A stretch of 64,000 nucleotides of DNA, taken from contig JAIUOW010000007.1 of the NCBI GenBank assembly GCA_020161775.1, positions 1-64,000 of the forward strand, in the 5' to 3' direction. Both the position numbers and the translations under genes were made by a program. Positions within the stretch are counted from its first letter, which is position 1. Each line of letters begins with the position of its first letter. Positions 7,842-17,107 of this stretch are shown in pieces. The stretch comes from Pseudomonadota bacterium. GTDB lineage: Bacteria; Pseudomonadota; Gammaproteobacteria; Burkholderiales; Burkholderiaceae_C. The notes under the pieces were generated by a model. That model was given only the letters and a program-made list of their open reading frames with translations, did not search any database and had not been told where the DNA came from.

Positions 7842-10124
7842 TCAAACCCGTGCCTGACCCAGGCGCTGTCCAGGCTGTTGCTGCGGGGCGTCCTTGGCCC
7901 ACAGACCCAACACCACCTGCAGCGCCATCGCGATGGCGCCGCCGATGAATACCACGTCGCCGAAGGTGCGCACCCAGCGCAGGTTCTGCAGCAGTGGCTG
8001 CTGCATGAATTCCTCGCTGCGTGCGTACCACAGGCCTTCGCTGACGCTGGCGTGAAACTGGATGATCCCGATCGGCAGCAGGCTGGTGAAAATCATCAGC
8101 ACCAGGCCGACATTCAGACCCCAGAAGGCGGTCTTCATCAGCGGTGCGCTGAACTGGTAGTCCGGACGCAGGTAGCGCAGCACCAGCAGCGTGAAGCCCA
8201 GCGCCAGGAAGCCGTACACCCCGAAGAGCGCGGCGTGCGCGTGCACTGGCGTGGTGTTCAGGCCCTGGATGTAGTACAGCGAGATCGGCGGGTTGATCAT
8301 GAAGCCGAAGACACCGGCGCCCAGCATGTTCCAGAACGCCACGGCGACGAAGCACATCAGCGGCCACTTGAGGTTTTCCATCCAGGGCGCGCGTGCCTTC
8401 AGGCGCCAGTTCTCCCAGGCCTCATGGCCCAGCACGATCAGCGGCACCACCTCCAGCGCACTGAAGCTGGCGCCGACGGCCATCACCGGGGTGGTGGTGC
8501 CAGCGAAATACATGTGGTGGAAGGTGCCGGGAATGCCGCCCAGCATGAAGAGCGAGGCCGAGGCCAGGCTGGCTGCCGTCGCCATACGCGCAGACACCAG
8601 GCCGAGCGTGGCAAAGATGAAGGCCAGCGCCGTGGTGGCGAACACCTCGAAGAAGCCTTCCACCCAGAGGTGCACCACCCACCAGCGCCAGTATTCCATC
8701 ACCGAGAGGTGGGTGCGCTCCCCGTAGAAGAGGCCCGCGCCATAGAACAGGCCGATGGCACCCACCGAGGCCGTGAGCAACGCCAGCAGGTTCTTGTCGC
8801 CCCCGGGCTTCAGGAGCGCCGGCACCACGCCGCGCAGCATCAGCACCAGCCACAGCAGGATGCCCACGTACTTGCCGATCTGCCACAGGCGCCCCAGGTC
8901 GACGTACTCATAGCCCTGATGGCCGAGCCAGAAGTTCCACTCGGGCGGCATCACCTGCGCGATCGCCAGGTAGTTGCCGGTGAAGGAGCCCACGACCACG
9001 GCGACCAGCGCCCAGAACAGCACATCCACGCCGAGCTTCTGGAACTTCGGATCCTTGCCGCCGTTGATCAGCGGTGCCAGGAACAGGCCCGCGGCCAGGA
9101 AGCCGGTGGCGATCCAGAACAGCGCGGCCTGGATGTGCCAGGTGCGGGTCAGCGAATAAGGGAACCACCGCGAGACGTCGATGCCATAGAACTGCTGTCC
9201 CTCGACCGTGTAGTGCGCGGTGAAACCGCCGATGAAGACCTGGAAGACGAAGAGCGCCACCACCAGGAAGAGGTATTTGCCCAAGCCTCGTTGCGATGGC
9301 GTGAGCGCAAAGGTGGTCAAAGGGTCGCGCGCAGCGGGTGCCGGCAGTGGTTCTTCGTGGTTACGCAGGAACGCCCACGCCCAGACGAGAAAGCCCACGC
9401 CGGCCAGCAGCACCACGATGCTGGCGATGGACCAGACGATGTTCTCGCTGCTCGGCTGGTTGCCGATCAGGGGCTCGTGCGGCCAGTTGTTGGTGTAGGT
9501 GACCTTTTGCCCCGGTCGCTCGGTGGCTGCAGCCCAGGCGGTCCAGAAGAAGAACTGCGTCATCTGCTGGCGCCGCTCGGCACTGGGCAGCGTGTTCTCC
9601 TTCATGGCGAAGTGCTCCCGGCTTTTCTGAAGCGCGGGCGCGTCGGAGAACAACTGGTCGTAATAGGCAGCGGTTTGTGCGATGGCCTGGACACGGTGCG
9701 CCGAGAGTTTCAGCACCTGCGCGTCATCGACGCGGTTGGAGCGGTATTCAGCCTTGAGCTGCTCGCGCAACGCGGCCTGCGCGGGGCCATCGAGCGCCGC
9801 ATAGGCCTTGCCGTGTACCTGCTGCGCGGCCAGGTCGAGCCAGGCGGTCAGCTCGCGATGCAGCCAGTCGGCCGTCCAGTCGGGCGCCTGGTAGGCGCCG
9901 TGGCCCCAGATCGAACCGAGCTGCATGCCGCCCACCGACTGCCAGGCCGTCTGGCCGTCGAGGATGCCCTCGCGGTCGAACAGCACCTTGCCATCCGGGG
10001 TGGTGACCTGCGCCGGGATCGGTGGCGCCTGCCGATAGACCTCGCTGCCGTAGTAGCCCAGCAGCGAGAAGGTGACGATCAGCACGCCGATCAGCGTGAA
10101 CCAGAGTTTCTTGTACGAGCCCAT
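7842..10124 (-). CDS. norB: Quinol-dependent nitric oxide reductase (qNOR)
   Basis: A 760-residue protein. The N-terminal part (about residues 1-230) is the fused cytochrome-c-like periplasmic extension of qNOR, without a CxxCH haem-c motif. The rest is a haem-copper-oxidase-type 12-helix core with histidine-bearing segments such as RTWHIQAALFWIATG, TFHHMYFAGTTTPVM and PVHAHAALFGVYG. It reduces 2 NO to N2O with electrons from quinol at the inner membrane. The start ATG at 10124 has a GGAGAAA site upstream. It lies 14 bp after norA in the nirK-norA-norB unit, matching the norAB order of Ralstonia eutropha under NorR. Confidence 0.93.
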   Translation of the reverse strand: MGSYKKLWFTLIGVLIVTFSLLGYYGSEVYRQAPPIPAQVTTPDGKVLFDREGILDGQTAWQSVGGMQLGSIWGHGAYQAPDWTADWLHRELTAWLDLAAQQVHGKAYAALDGPAQAALREQLKAEYRSNRVDDAQVLKLSAHRVQAIAQTAAYYDQLFSDAPALQKSREHFAMKENTLPSAERRQQMTQFFFWTAWAAATERPGQKVTYTNNWPHEPLIGNQPSSENIVWSIASIVVLLAGVGFLVWAWAFLRNHEEPLPAPAARDPLTTFALTPSQRGLGKYLFLVVALFVFQVFIGGFTAHYTVEGQQFYGIDVSRWFPYSLTRTWHIQAALFWIATGFLAAGLFLAPLINGGKDPKFQKLGVDVLFWALVAVVVGSFTGNYLAIAQVMPPEWNFWLGHQGYEYVDLGRLWQIGKYVGILLWLVLMLRGVVPALLKPGGDKNLLALLTASVGAIGLFYGAGLFYGERTHLSVMEYWRWWVVHLWVEGFFEVFATTALAFIFATLGLVSARMATAASLASASLFMLGGIPGTFHHMYFAGTTTPVMAVGASFSALEVVPLIVLGHEAWENWRLKARAPWMENLKWPLMCFVAVAFWNMLGAGVFGFMINPPISLYYIQGLNTTPVHAHAALFGVYGFLALGFTLLVLRYLRPDYQFSAPLMKTAFWGLNVGLVLMIFTSLLPIGIIQFHASVSEGLWYARSEEFMQQPLLQNLRWVRTFGDVVFIGGAIAMALQVVLGLWAKDAPQQQPGQRLGQARV

Positions 10125-10138
10125 GGGTTTCTCCTTGG

Positions 10139-10816
10139 TCAATGCACGGCTGCCGGCGCGAAGCGCTCGAACAGGATGTTGTTTTCGGTGTGGATGTGCA
10201 CCATCAGGTCCTGGCGGAAGGTCCGCAGGCCGGCGTAGAGCGCACGCCAGGTGGTGCAGGCCGCGCGCGGCGCGGTGATGCCATCGGTCAGTTCTTCCAT
10301 CCTGCGCAGCGCGACGCCGTGGTCGTCGTGTTCCATGCGCATGACGGTGATCGGGGCGCCGGCCATCGCGCCATGGCCGCGCGCGATCATGGGGAACAGC
10401 ACGTCTTCCTCCTTGCGCATGTGGCTCTCCAGCTCCTGCGCCATGGCCGAGAGATGTTCGGCCAGACCAGCCGGACAATCAGTGCGCTCGCCATGCACCT
10501 GCTCGACCTTGCGCGCCAGGCGGATGAGTTCGGGCAACTGCTCGCGGTGTACCGCGTGGAAGCGGGTCAGGATGTGGTCCACCAACTCGGTGGGCGTCGC
10601 CTGGTCCCAGTCGCGCTCGCCATCCTGCGCGCTGCGGCATTGCAGGGACTGCAACTCCAGCACGATCGGAGCGGGATCCACTCCAGCCGCCGCCGCGGCC
10701 GAGCGCAGCGACTGGTTGCCGCCGCAGCAGAAGTCGAAGTGATGGGCGTCGAACACGCGCGTGGCACCGGAGATGCGTCGCGCGAGCTGCCCCAGGGATT
10801 GGTCAATGAGTTCCAT
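10139..10816 (-). CDS. norA: Di-iron repair/NO-binding protein RIC (NorA/YtfE/DnrN)
   Basis: A 225-residue protein with the N-terminal ScdA-type domain containing CCGGNQSL (residues 30-37) and a C-terminal hemerythrin-like four-helix bundle with His/Glu ligands (HAVH, HMRKEEDVLFP, MRMEHDDHG, HIHTENNILFERF). In relatives it repairs Fe-S clusters damaged by NO and binds NO at a di-iron site; NorA of Ralstonia lowers free NO. It sits between nirK and norB and is likely co-induced by NorR. Confidence 0.9.
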   Translation of the reverse strand: MELIDQSLGQLARRISGATRVFDAHHFDFCCGGNQSLRSAAAAAGVDPAPIVLELQSLQCRSAQDGERDWDQATPTELVDHILTRFHAVHREQLPELIRLARKVEQVHGERTDCPAGLAEHLSAMAQELESHMRKEEDVLFPMIARGHGAMAGAPITVMRMEHDDHGVALRRMEELTDGITAPRAACTTWRALYAGLRTFRQDLMVHIHTENNILFERFAPAAVH

Positions 10817-10840
10817 CGTGGGCTCCTTTTCGTCGGGGGG

Positions 10841-12322
10841 TTAAAGGGGGCCGGCCTTGTAGACGCCGGGTACCGGCACGCCGGTGACTTCGAGCACACC
10901 GACCGCACCTTTGCCGGCGCGCGACAGCGCGTGGTCCACCAGCAGATAGCTGCCCGGGTGCTGGACCTTGATTTCGACGATGGTCGCGCCGCCCGGGGCG
11001 ACGAGCGTGGTCTGCACGTCGTGCTTGATGCCGCTGAACGAGCCTTCGCTGTACACGGTGTCGAAGATTTCGCCGATGACGTGGAACGACGAGATTTTGT
11101 TGGGGCCTCCGACGCCGAAGTAGATGCGCACCGTCTCGCCCACCTTCGCCTGCAGCTTGTGGGTCTTGCTCAAGGCGCCGACCTCGCCATTGAACACGTA
11201 GTAGTCGGGGAGTTCGTTGGCCATCTTCTCGAGATCGGCCTCCTGGTGCACCTTGGCGCCGTGCGGCCGGCCCGTGTACATCTCGCCCTGCATCACGTAG
11301 TACTCGCGGTCTACCTTGGCCAGGCCCCCTTCGGGCTCCACCAGGATCATTCCGTACATGCCCGCCGCGATGTGCTGCGGGACCAGCGGCGTCGCGCAGT
11401 GGTACACGTACAGACCCGGGTTGAGCGCCTTGAACGTGATGGCCTTCTCCTGGCCGGGGGCGACCTGGGTGTGCTCGCCGCCGCCGTGGCCGCCGGTCAC
11501 GGCATGCAGGTCGATCGAGTGGATCATCTTGCTGTCGCGGGCGTTGGCCAGGGTCAACTCCACCGTGTCGCCCACGCGGGCGCGCAGCATCGGGCCTGGC
11601 ACCTGGCGGTCGAAGGTCCAGTAGGTGAAGCTGGTGCCGTCATCGAGCTTGCCGGGCAACTCGACCGTCTCCATGCGGTACTTCAGCGTCTTCGGTGCCC
11701 GCGTACCGATGGCCGCCGGCACCCCGGCTGGGTTGGCCGCCACGCTGACGGCAGACGGGTCCGCCGCGCGCTGCGGCATAGGGGCGGGGGTGTAGAGCGC
11801 GAGTGCCGCCTGGCTCGAATCGGTGTTCGCGGCGGGCACGGTCCCCGCGTCGGCAACCGCAGTCCCGCTCACCTGGAGTTTTCCCTCCATGCCGATCTGC
11901 CGGTGGCCGGGAATCGAGCAGTAGTAGGTGAAGGCGCCCGAGCGCGGCACCTTGAAGCGCAATGTGGTCTTGCCGGTGCCGGCGCTGAACTTGGCCGAGG
12001 CGACGTTCAGTTCGGGAATCACCAGGTCGTGCTCGGCGCCTTCGCCGCTTTCCAGCACGATCTCGATCGTGTCGCCCGCGTTGGCCGAGAGCGTGGGGTT
12101 CACTTGACCCTTGTCGTCGACAAAGACCATCTTGCCGTCGACGATGTTGGTGTGCAGGTCGTAGCGCTTGGTCGCTGCAGGCTGGGCTGCCGCGGTCGCG
12201 GTTCCGGAGGATGCCGCTGCGTTGTGCATCGAGTGACCTGCAGGCTGTGCCTGCACGGACAGGGTAACGCCCAGGAGGCAGATGGCAGTGGCAATGGCGC
12301 TAGAGCTGAGGGTGCGTTTCAT
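10841..12322 (-). CDS. nirK: Copper nitrite reductase with an extra N-terminal cupredoxin domain
   Basis: A 493-residue periplasmic precursor with a signal peptide (to about residue 26). A first cupredoxin (about 52-153) has complete type 1 ligands H98, C135, H140 and M145 (CSIPGHRQIGM). The two-domain NirK core (about 205-485) has T1 ligands H268, C309, H317 and M322, T2 ligands H273, H308 and H464, and catalytic D271 and H414. It reduces nitrite to NO. Most NirK proteins lack the first domain; a three-domain form with an N-terminal cupredoxin is known in Hyphomicrobium. The start at 12322 was set by the signal peptide; the open frame upstream enters the promoter. A sigma-54 promoter and NorR sites lie upstream. 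Confidence 0.94.
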   Translation of the reverse strand: MKRTLSSSAIATAICLLGVTLSVQAQPAGHSMHNAAASSGTATAAAQPAATKRYDLHTNIVDGKMVFVDDKGQVNPTLSANAGDTIEIVLESGEGAEHDLVIPELNVASAKFSAGTGKTTLRFKVPRSGAFTYYCSIPGHRQIGMEGKLQVSGTAVADAGTVPAANTDSSQAALALYTPAPMPQRAADPSAVSVAANPAGVPAAIGTRAPKTLKYRMETVELPGKLDDGTSFTYWTFDRQVPGPMLRARVGDTVELTLANARDSKMIHSIDLHAVTGGHGGGEHTQVAPGQEKAITFKALNPGLYVYHCATPLVPQHIAAGMYGMILVEPEGGLAKVDREYYVMQGEMYTGRPHGAKVHQEADLEKMANELPDYYVFNGEVGALSKTHKLQAKVGETVRIYFGVGGPNKISSFHVIGEIFDTVYSEGSFSGIKHDVQTTLVAPGGATIVEIKVQHPGSYLLVDHALSRAGKGAVGVLEVTGVPVPGVYKAGPL

Positions 12323-12364
12323 GTTGCTTTCCTTGGTCGGATGCCGGTTCGGCGCTATCCCCAA

Positions 12365-12380
12365 TGCAAGTCGCATGCCA
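12365..12380 (-). promoter_or_regulatory. Sigma-54 (-24/-12) promoter of nirK
   Basis: On the minus strand the sequence reads TGGCATGCGACTTGCA, matching the sigma-54 consensus TGGCAC-N5-TTGC with GG and GC correctly spaced. Transcription would start about 30 bp before the nirK ATG. Three NorR-type sites lie just upstream, so this is a NorR-activated promoter. Confidence 0.85.
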
Positions 12381-12404
12381 CAGGAAATCCCATAAAAATC
12401 AATA

Positions 12405-12457
12405 GGTTGAAAACACAATGGTGCTATAAACCATGCTTTATCAGGGTTTCATTTACC
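12405..12457. promoter_or_regulatory. Three NorR enhancer sites between nirK and norR
   Basis: Three GGT-N7-ACC-type sites: 12405-12417 (GGT...ACA, one mismatch), 12420-12432 (GGT...ACC) and 12445-12457 (GGT...ACC). Three tandem sites of this type upstream of a sigma-54 promoter are the known NorR arrangement in Ralstonia and E. coli. Here the nearest site is about 25 bp upstream of the -24 element of nirK. Confidence 0.82.
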
Positions 12458-12470
12458 ATCCAGGGTGTCC

Positions 12471-14030
12471 ATGACCATTTCCGCCATCCAACTCCTTCTC
12501 GTGGCCGACCTCGTGGCTGACCTGCCGGTGGCGGTACGTCTGCAGCGGCTGGTGGGCAGCCTGCGCGTGCATTTCGGATGCGGAGCTGTCGCCTTGCTCA
12601 AGCTGGAGCAGGAGCACCTACGGCCGGTGGCGGTGGACGGGCTTTCCAGTGACGCACTGGGACGGCGCTTCGCGGTCAAGGACCATCCGCGCCTGGCGGC
12701 CATCCTGCAACGGCGCGGCGTCACCTGTTTCCACCACGATAGCGTGCTGCCCGATCCCTACGATGGTCTGATCGCCGAACGTGCGGGAGAGCCGATGGCG
12801 GTGCACGACTGCATGGGCATGGCGCTGGACGTGGAGGGCGAGCGCTGGGGAGTGATCACGCTGGATGCGCTGGAGGTCGGGGCCTTCGGCGCGCAGGCCC
12901 AGAGTGACATGGCCGAGCTTGCCTGCGCGGTCGAGGCTGCGGTGCGGGTGACCCGTCTTGAATCGGAGATTCGCGGCCTGCGATTGTCCGCCGGCGCCTT
13001 GCCTGCGGGTGCGCCGGAGCAACGCGAAGACAGCGAGATACTGGGCCAGAGTGAAGCCATCACGCACCTGCTGCACGAGTTGCAGGTGGTGGCCGATTCC
13101 GAGCTGCCGGTGCTGTTGCTGGGGGAGACGGGTGTGGGCAAGGAACTGTTCGCGCACCGGCTGCACCGGCTGTCGCGGCGTGCGTCCAAGCCGCTGGTGC
13201 ACGTGAACTGCGCTGCCTTGCCGGAATCATTGGCGGAGAGCGAACTGTTCGGCCATGCGCGCGGAGCATTTTCCGGCGCGGTGAACGACCGGCCCGGTCG
13301 TTTCGAGGCGGCAGAGGGCGGCACGCTGTTCCTGGACGAAGTGGGTGAGCTGCCACTGTCCATCCAGGCCAAGCTGCTGCGCACGCTGCAGAACGGCGAG
13401 ATCCAGCGCCTTGGGGCCGACCGGCCGCGGCGGGTGAACGTGCGCGTGATCGCGGCCACCAACCGAAGTCTGCGCGAGCATGTGCGCGACGGATCGTTTC
13501 GTGCGGACCTGTACCACCGGCTGTCGGTGTATCCGATTCCGATCCCGCCGCTGCGCGAGCGGGGCAACGACGTGCTGCTGTTGGCCGGGCGCTTTCTGGA
13601 ACTCAACCGGGCACGGCTGGGTCTGCGCAGCCTGCGGCTTTCGGCTGCGGCCGAAGAGGCCTTGCGCCGCTACCGCTGGCCGGGCAATGTGCGCGAGTTG
13701 GAGCATGTGATCAGTCGCGCGGCGCTGAAGGCGGTGAGCCGGGGCGCCAACCGCAAGGATATCGTGACGCTGGAGGCGGACATGCTGGATCTCGATGCAC
13801 TGGAGATGGCCGAAGGCGCAGTAGCGGCCGGTGTCGACCAAGCTGTCGGTGCACCCGGTGTGTCGCGATCCGTAGCCCCCCTGCACGAAGTCGTGGAAGC
13901 CAGCCAGCGTAAGGCGATCCGGGAGGCACTGGCATTGCATCAGGACAACTGGGCTGCGGCAGCGCGCACATTGGGATTGGATGCCAGCAACCTGCACAAG
14001 CTGGCGCGACGGCTCGGACTCAAGAAGTAG
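12471..14030 (+). CDS. norR: NO-responsive sigma-54 activator NorR
   Basis: A 519-residue protein with an N-terminal GAF domain (about 15-165) that keeps the NO-sensing iron-site residues of NorR: D95 and D98 in LPDPYDGL, H112 and C114 in VHDCMG, and D132. The AAA+ domain has Walker A GETGVGKE (218-225), a sigma-54 contact loop written GAFSGA (265-270, usually GAFTGA) and Walker B LFLDEVGE (286-293). A Fis-type HTH lies at the C-terminus. It activates NO-reductase genes when NO binds. It is divergent from nirK with its sites in between. A GTG two codons upstream is an alternative start. Confidence 0.93.
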   Translation: MTISAIQLLLVADLVADLPVAVRLQRLVGSLRVHFGCGAVALLKLEQEHLRPVAVDGLSSDALGRRFAVKDHPRLAAILQRRGVTCFHHDSVLPDPYDGLIAERAGEPMAVHDCMGMALDVEGERWGVITLDALEVGAFGAQAQSDMAELACAVEAAVRVTRLESEIRGLRLSAGALPAGAPEQREDSEILGQSEAITHLLHELQVVADSELPVLLLGETGVGKELFAHRLHRLSRRASKPLVHVNCAALPESLAESELFGHARGAFSGAVNDRPGRFEAAEGGTLFLDEVGELPLSIQAKLLRTLQNGEIQRLGADRPRRVNVRVIAATNRSLREHVRDGSFRADLYHRLSVYPIPIPPLRERGNDVLLLAGRFLELNRARLGLRSLRLSAAAEEALRRYRWPGNVRELEHVISRAALKAVSRGANRKDIVTLEADMLDLDALEMAEGAVAAGVDQAVGAPGVSRSVAPLHEVVEASQRKAIREALALHQDNWAAAARTLGLDASNLHKLARRLGLKK

Positions 14031-14066
14031 CCGGCGGCACGGCGGGCCTGCGGCTCTCCAGACCCA

Positions 14067-14930
14067 TCACAGTGTGTACTTCCTGTTCTGCAATGGCACG
14101 GTTGCATCCCAACCCAGTTCGCGCTGGATGCGTTCTCGCAAGGCCTCCGAGGCCTCAGGCTCACCGTGGACGATGAACACCCGCTTGGGAGCACGCTGGA
14201 AACCGGATAGCCAGCGCAGCAACTCGCCAGCATCGGCATGTGCGGACAGCATGGGCAGTTCCGCCACATCGGCGCGCACGTTGATCCATTCGCCGTGAAT
14301 CTTTACCTCCCGCGCGCCTTCCAATAGCTTGCGCCCGCGCGTGCCGGCGGCCTGGAAGCCTGAAAACAGCAGCGTGTTGCGGTGGTCGCCCGCGAAGGCG
14401 GCGATGTGGTGCAACACACGCCCCCCGGTGGCCATGCCGCTGGCCGAGATGATGACCTTGGGGAAGCGATTGGCGGACAAGGCCTTGGATTCCTCCACCT
14501 CCTTGACGTAGGTGACCGCAGCGCAGGCAGCTTCGTAGTCGCGCGCGGTGAGCTTGTGCTCGCCCGCGTGCTCATGCAGGAGCTGCGTGGCGCTGCCCGC
14601 CATCGGACTGTCGAGGTACAACGGCACGTTGGCCAGCCTGCCGGCCTGGCGCAGCAGCCACAGGTGGTGGATCAGGGACTGCGCCCGGCCGACCGCGAAG
14701 GCCGGAATCACCACAGTGCCACCGCGCTGCACGGTGCATTCGATCACGCGTCCGAGTGCCTTTGCGGCAAACACACGGGGCAACACGATCTCCTCGCTCG
14801 CACCTTCGCCGAGGATCACCAGACGTGAGAAATAGAGCTCCGGATAGGCCTGCACCGCCTCTCGCACATACTTGTGCGCCTCGACGGTGTCTGGGGGAGG
14901 GTGATGATGGCCACTGCGGTTTGCCGCTTC
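14067..14930 (-). pseudogene. Metallo-beta-lactamase/beta-CASP RNA-processing nuclease, N-terminal half lost at transposon end
   Basis: The remaining reading frame (ORF start at a GTG, 14867, but open to the transposon end) carries the beta-CASP motif region GGTVVIPAFAVGRAQ, the FPKVIISASGMATGGR motif and an RMMBL domain (LSAHADAGELLRWL, FIVHGEPEASEAL). The N-terminal metallo-beta-lactamase part with HxHxDH is missing. In-frame sequence upstream ends at the 54-bp transposon repeat starting at 14931, so the element removed the 5' half. The remaining protein lacks most zinc ligands and is unlikely to work as a nuclease. Confidence 0.8.
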
Positions 14931-14984
14931 GGGGTGATCTCACTTTCGGTGCAAAACACCCCGTTAGGAGTTGGGGGTAAACCC
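14931..14984 (+). repeat. Left terminal inverted repeat of the Tn3-type element
   Basis: Starts GGGGTGATCTCACTTTC and ends GGGTAAACCC. It is 45/54 identical, inverted, to 41994-42047. Confidence 0.82.
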
Positions 14985-15134
14985 TAAGATTTTGTCAGCT
15001 AAGCCAATGTCGTCTCCCCCTTCTCGCTGTATTTTCAAGGGAGGCCTTGAAGATGAACTACAAGTTGCGAACCGACAGCGTGCGCTAGCCCGGAGCGGCT
15101 ACCATTGGGCAGATCGCATCAAACGAGATCACCT

Positions 15135-15455
15135 ATGCAGATTTTTGCTTCCGGCGAAGGCCGTAAATTGAATGCTCCGGATGAGTTCTTGCCCCAGGGA
15201 TCTATCGGCAAGGTGGTGGGTCTCATTGATCTGGGGAAGAACAATGGATCCAATGATTTCGGTTGGTCTGGGGTCAAAACGGTCATTGACTTCGAGGGTG
15301 ACGCCTACGTTCTGGATTTCCCAGAGCACTCCCGCTTGGTAACCGACGATGGGCTCGAACTCACGCAGACAGAGGCAGGGGAAGTAGGAGGCTGGTGGCC
15401 CGATTCGCGCGACATTCAGCGCTATGGACTGCGCTGGATCAAGTTGTCGAATTAA
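15135..15455 (+). CDS. Hypothetical protein
   Basis: A 106-residue soluble, acidic protein with no family I recognise. Notable segments are GSIGKVVGLIDLGKNNGSNDFG, a central strand-rich part (KTVIDFEGDAYVLDFPEHS) and a tryptophan pair in GEVGGWWPDSRD. The pattern looks like a small beta-rich domain. It is the first gene inside the transposon, alone and in the plus direction, with HAD genes converging on it. The ATG at 15135 is chosen; the frame is open upstream only from a TTG. Confidence 0.5.
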   Translation: MQIFASGEGRKLNAPDEFLPQGSIGKVVGLIDLGKNNGSNDFGWSGVKTVIDFEGDAYVLDFPEHSRLVTDDGLELTQTEAGEVGGWWPDSRDIQRYGLRWIKLSN

Positions 15456-15548
15456 GACATCCGGAAACTTGCCCAGGCAGTGTCTGGAGAGACTAGCAAG
15501 AAGGGCTTAAAAAGGTTGGCTACGCATCAATCACGCAGCGGATGCCAC

Positions 15549-16139
15549 TCACACTGCCGTACTTCGCAACAGCTTTCGCCGAAGCTCACGCCGGACTTCA
15601 GAGCTGGAGAGGCCGGTGGTGCCCTCACAAGCGACCAAGTTGTCGAGGGCTTGAGAAGGCCAGTCCTCAACGTCATCGTCTATCGCGATCCAGTGGCGTG
15701 GCTTTCTTCTCCGCGCATCCGCCAGAATCTGCATGCCACGGGGCGTACTCTGGAACGATGCCAGAGTCCACGGATCGGTTCCATGCACGCGTTTGTGGTA
15801 AGTACCCCCGATGAATCGAGCTCGAAGCTGCGCCGGTAGGCGCTCAAGCGTTTTGGCATAGCCTGGCCTGACGCACCAGGAGCTACTCAGCACCAGTGCT
15901 GCTGAGGGATACGGCGCCAATTCCTCTTCCAAAAATGGAAGCCACTCAAACAGCGTATGGCCTACGGCTTCGTAGGGACTCATATAGATGCCACGGTTCG
16001 GATGCCAGAGGACGGCCTCATGGTGAAGCACGCCGTCGAGGTCGAGGTACAAGATCAAGTCAGCGCTGCGGGGAGTGGATGCTGGTATGTAGGGCTCCAA
16101 ATGGCCTAAGGTCATGCTCAATGGAAGAGAAACTCTCAT
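15549..16139 (-). CDS. HAD-superfamily small phosphatase-like protein
   Basis: A 196-residue protein with HAD motif I YLDLDGVLHHE (about residues 31-41), motif II SSSW (ALVLSSSWCVRPGYA) and acidic motif IV IAIDDDVEDW. The family covers small HAD proteins of unknown substrate, some fused to nucleic-acid repair domains. Alternative start MTLGHLEP at 16115. The gene begins only 24 bp from the end of an IS3-family insertion (16164), so its native promoter may be lost. A second, divergent HAD gene of the same type lies beyond the IS. Confidence 0.68.
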   Translation of the reverse strand: MRVSLPLSMTLGHLEPYIPASTPRSADLILYLDLDGVLHHEAVLWHPNRGIYMSPYEAVGHTLFEWLPFLEEELAPYPSAALVLSSSWCVRPGYAKTLERLPAQLRARFIGGTYHKRVHGTDPWTLASFQSTPRGMQILADARRRKPRHWIAIDDDVEDWPSQALDNLVACEGTTGLSSSEVRRELRRKLLRSTAV

Positions 16140-16202
16140 CTTTATGTAGTTGCGAAATCGGTGTGAATCGCCCCGGGTTTCGTGGAGGCCGGTTGGTTTA
16201 AG

Positions 16203-17054
16203 TCAGGCCGCCACCATGGAGGACTGACTGGCGAGTTGCCGGTAGTAGTTTGCCTCAGCCTCTGCAGGAGGGATGTATCCGATGGGTCCGAGCAGCCGGT
16301 GATGGTTGAACCAGGACACCCATTCCAGCGTTGCCAGCTCCACCGATTCACGGGTTGGCCATGACCGGCGATGAATCACCTCGGCCTTGTACAGACCGTT
16401 GATGGTCTCGGCTAAAGCGTTGTCGTAGCTGTCGCCCTTGCTGCCCACCGAGGGCTCGATGCCTGCCTCTGACAGCCGTTCGCTGTAGCGAATGCTGACG
16501 TATTGCGACCCCCTGTCGGAATGGTGAATCAATGCGCCATCACGCTCGGGCTGCCGGGCATACAGCGCCTGCTCCAGGGCATCCAGAACGAAGTCCGTGT
16601 GCATGGAGGTACTGACCCGCCAGCCCACGATGCGCCGGGCATACACATCGATCACGAAGGCCACGTACAGCCAGCCTTGCCAGGTTGAAACGTAGGTGAA
16701 GTCCGAGACCCACAGCTGGTTCGGCCGCTCGGCCTTGAACTGCCGATTGACCCGATCCAGCGGGCAAGGGGCCTTCATGTCGCTGAGGGTGGTGCGCACC
16801 ACCTTGCCCCGGCGCACGCCCTGCAAGCCCAGTCGCTTCATCAACCGCTCAACCGTGCAGCGGGCAATGACAACTCCCTCCCGGTTCATCTGTTTCCAGA
16901 CCTTGTCGGCGCCGTAGACCCGCATGTTGGCTTGCCAGACGCGCTCAACGTGCGGCACCAGGGTGTCGTCACGCTGGGCGCGCGGGCAGCGCAGCTGGGG
17001 ATTTCGCTGATGAGCAGCATGGCGCCAATAGCCTGACGGGGCGATCTGCAGCAC
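16203..17054 (-). CDS. IS3-family OrfB, DDE transposase
   Basis: The rve/DDE integrase part with motifs WVSDFTYVSTWQGWLYVAFV (first D), a second D in IHHSDRGSQYVS and an E in NALAETINGLYK followed by WFNHHRLLGPIGYIPPAEAE. The coding frame continues upstream of the listed GTG to about 17160, reading [17 protein letters not shown], and overlaps the end of OrfA. The working transposase is therefore probably an OrfAB fusion made by a -1 ribosomal frameshift, as in other IS3 elements. Confidence 0.9.
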   Translation of the reverse strand: MLQIAPSGYWRHAAHQRNPQLRCPRAQRDDTLVPHVERVWQANMRVYGADKVWKQMNREGVVIARCTVERLMKRLGLQGVRRGKVVRTTLSDMKAPCPLDRVNRQFKAERPNQLWVSDFTYVSTWQGWLYVAFVIDVYARRIVGWRVSTSMHTDFVLDALEQALYARQPERDGALIHHSDRGSQYVSIRYSERLSEAGIEPSVGSKGDSYDNALAETINGLYKAEVIHRRSWPTRESVELATLEWVSWFNHHRLLGPIGYIPPAEAEANYYRQLASQSSMVAA

Positions 17055-17107
17055 TTTGCAGATCGACTCGACCCCGTAGGCCTGTCGATGCTGATCGACG
17101 AAGTTGT

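Noticed and set aside
7803-10238. A long plus-strand open frame over norB
   Set aside because: It is antisense to a full-length qNOR with all expected features; the translation has no recognised domain.
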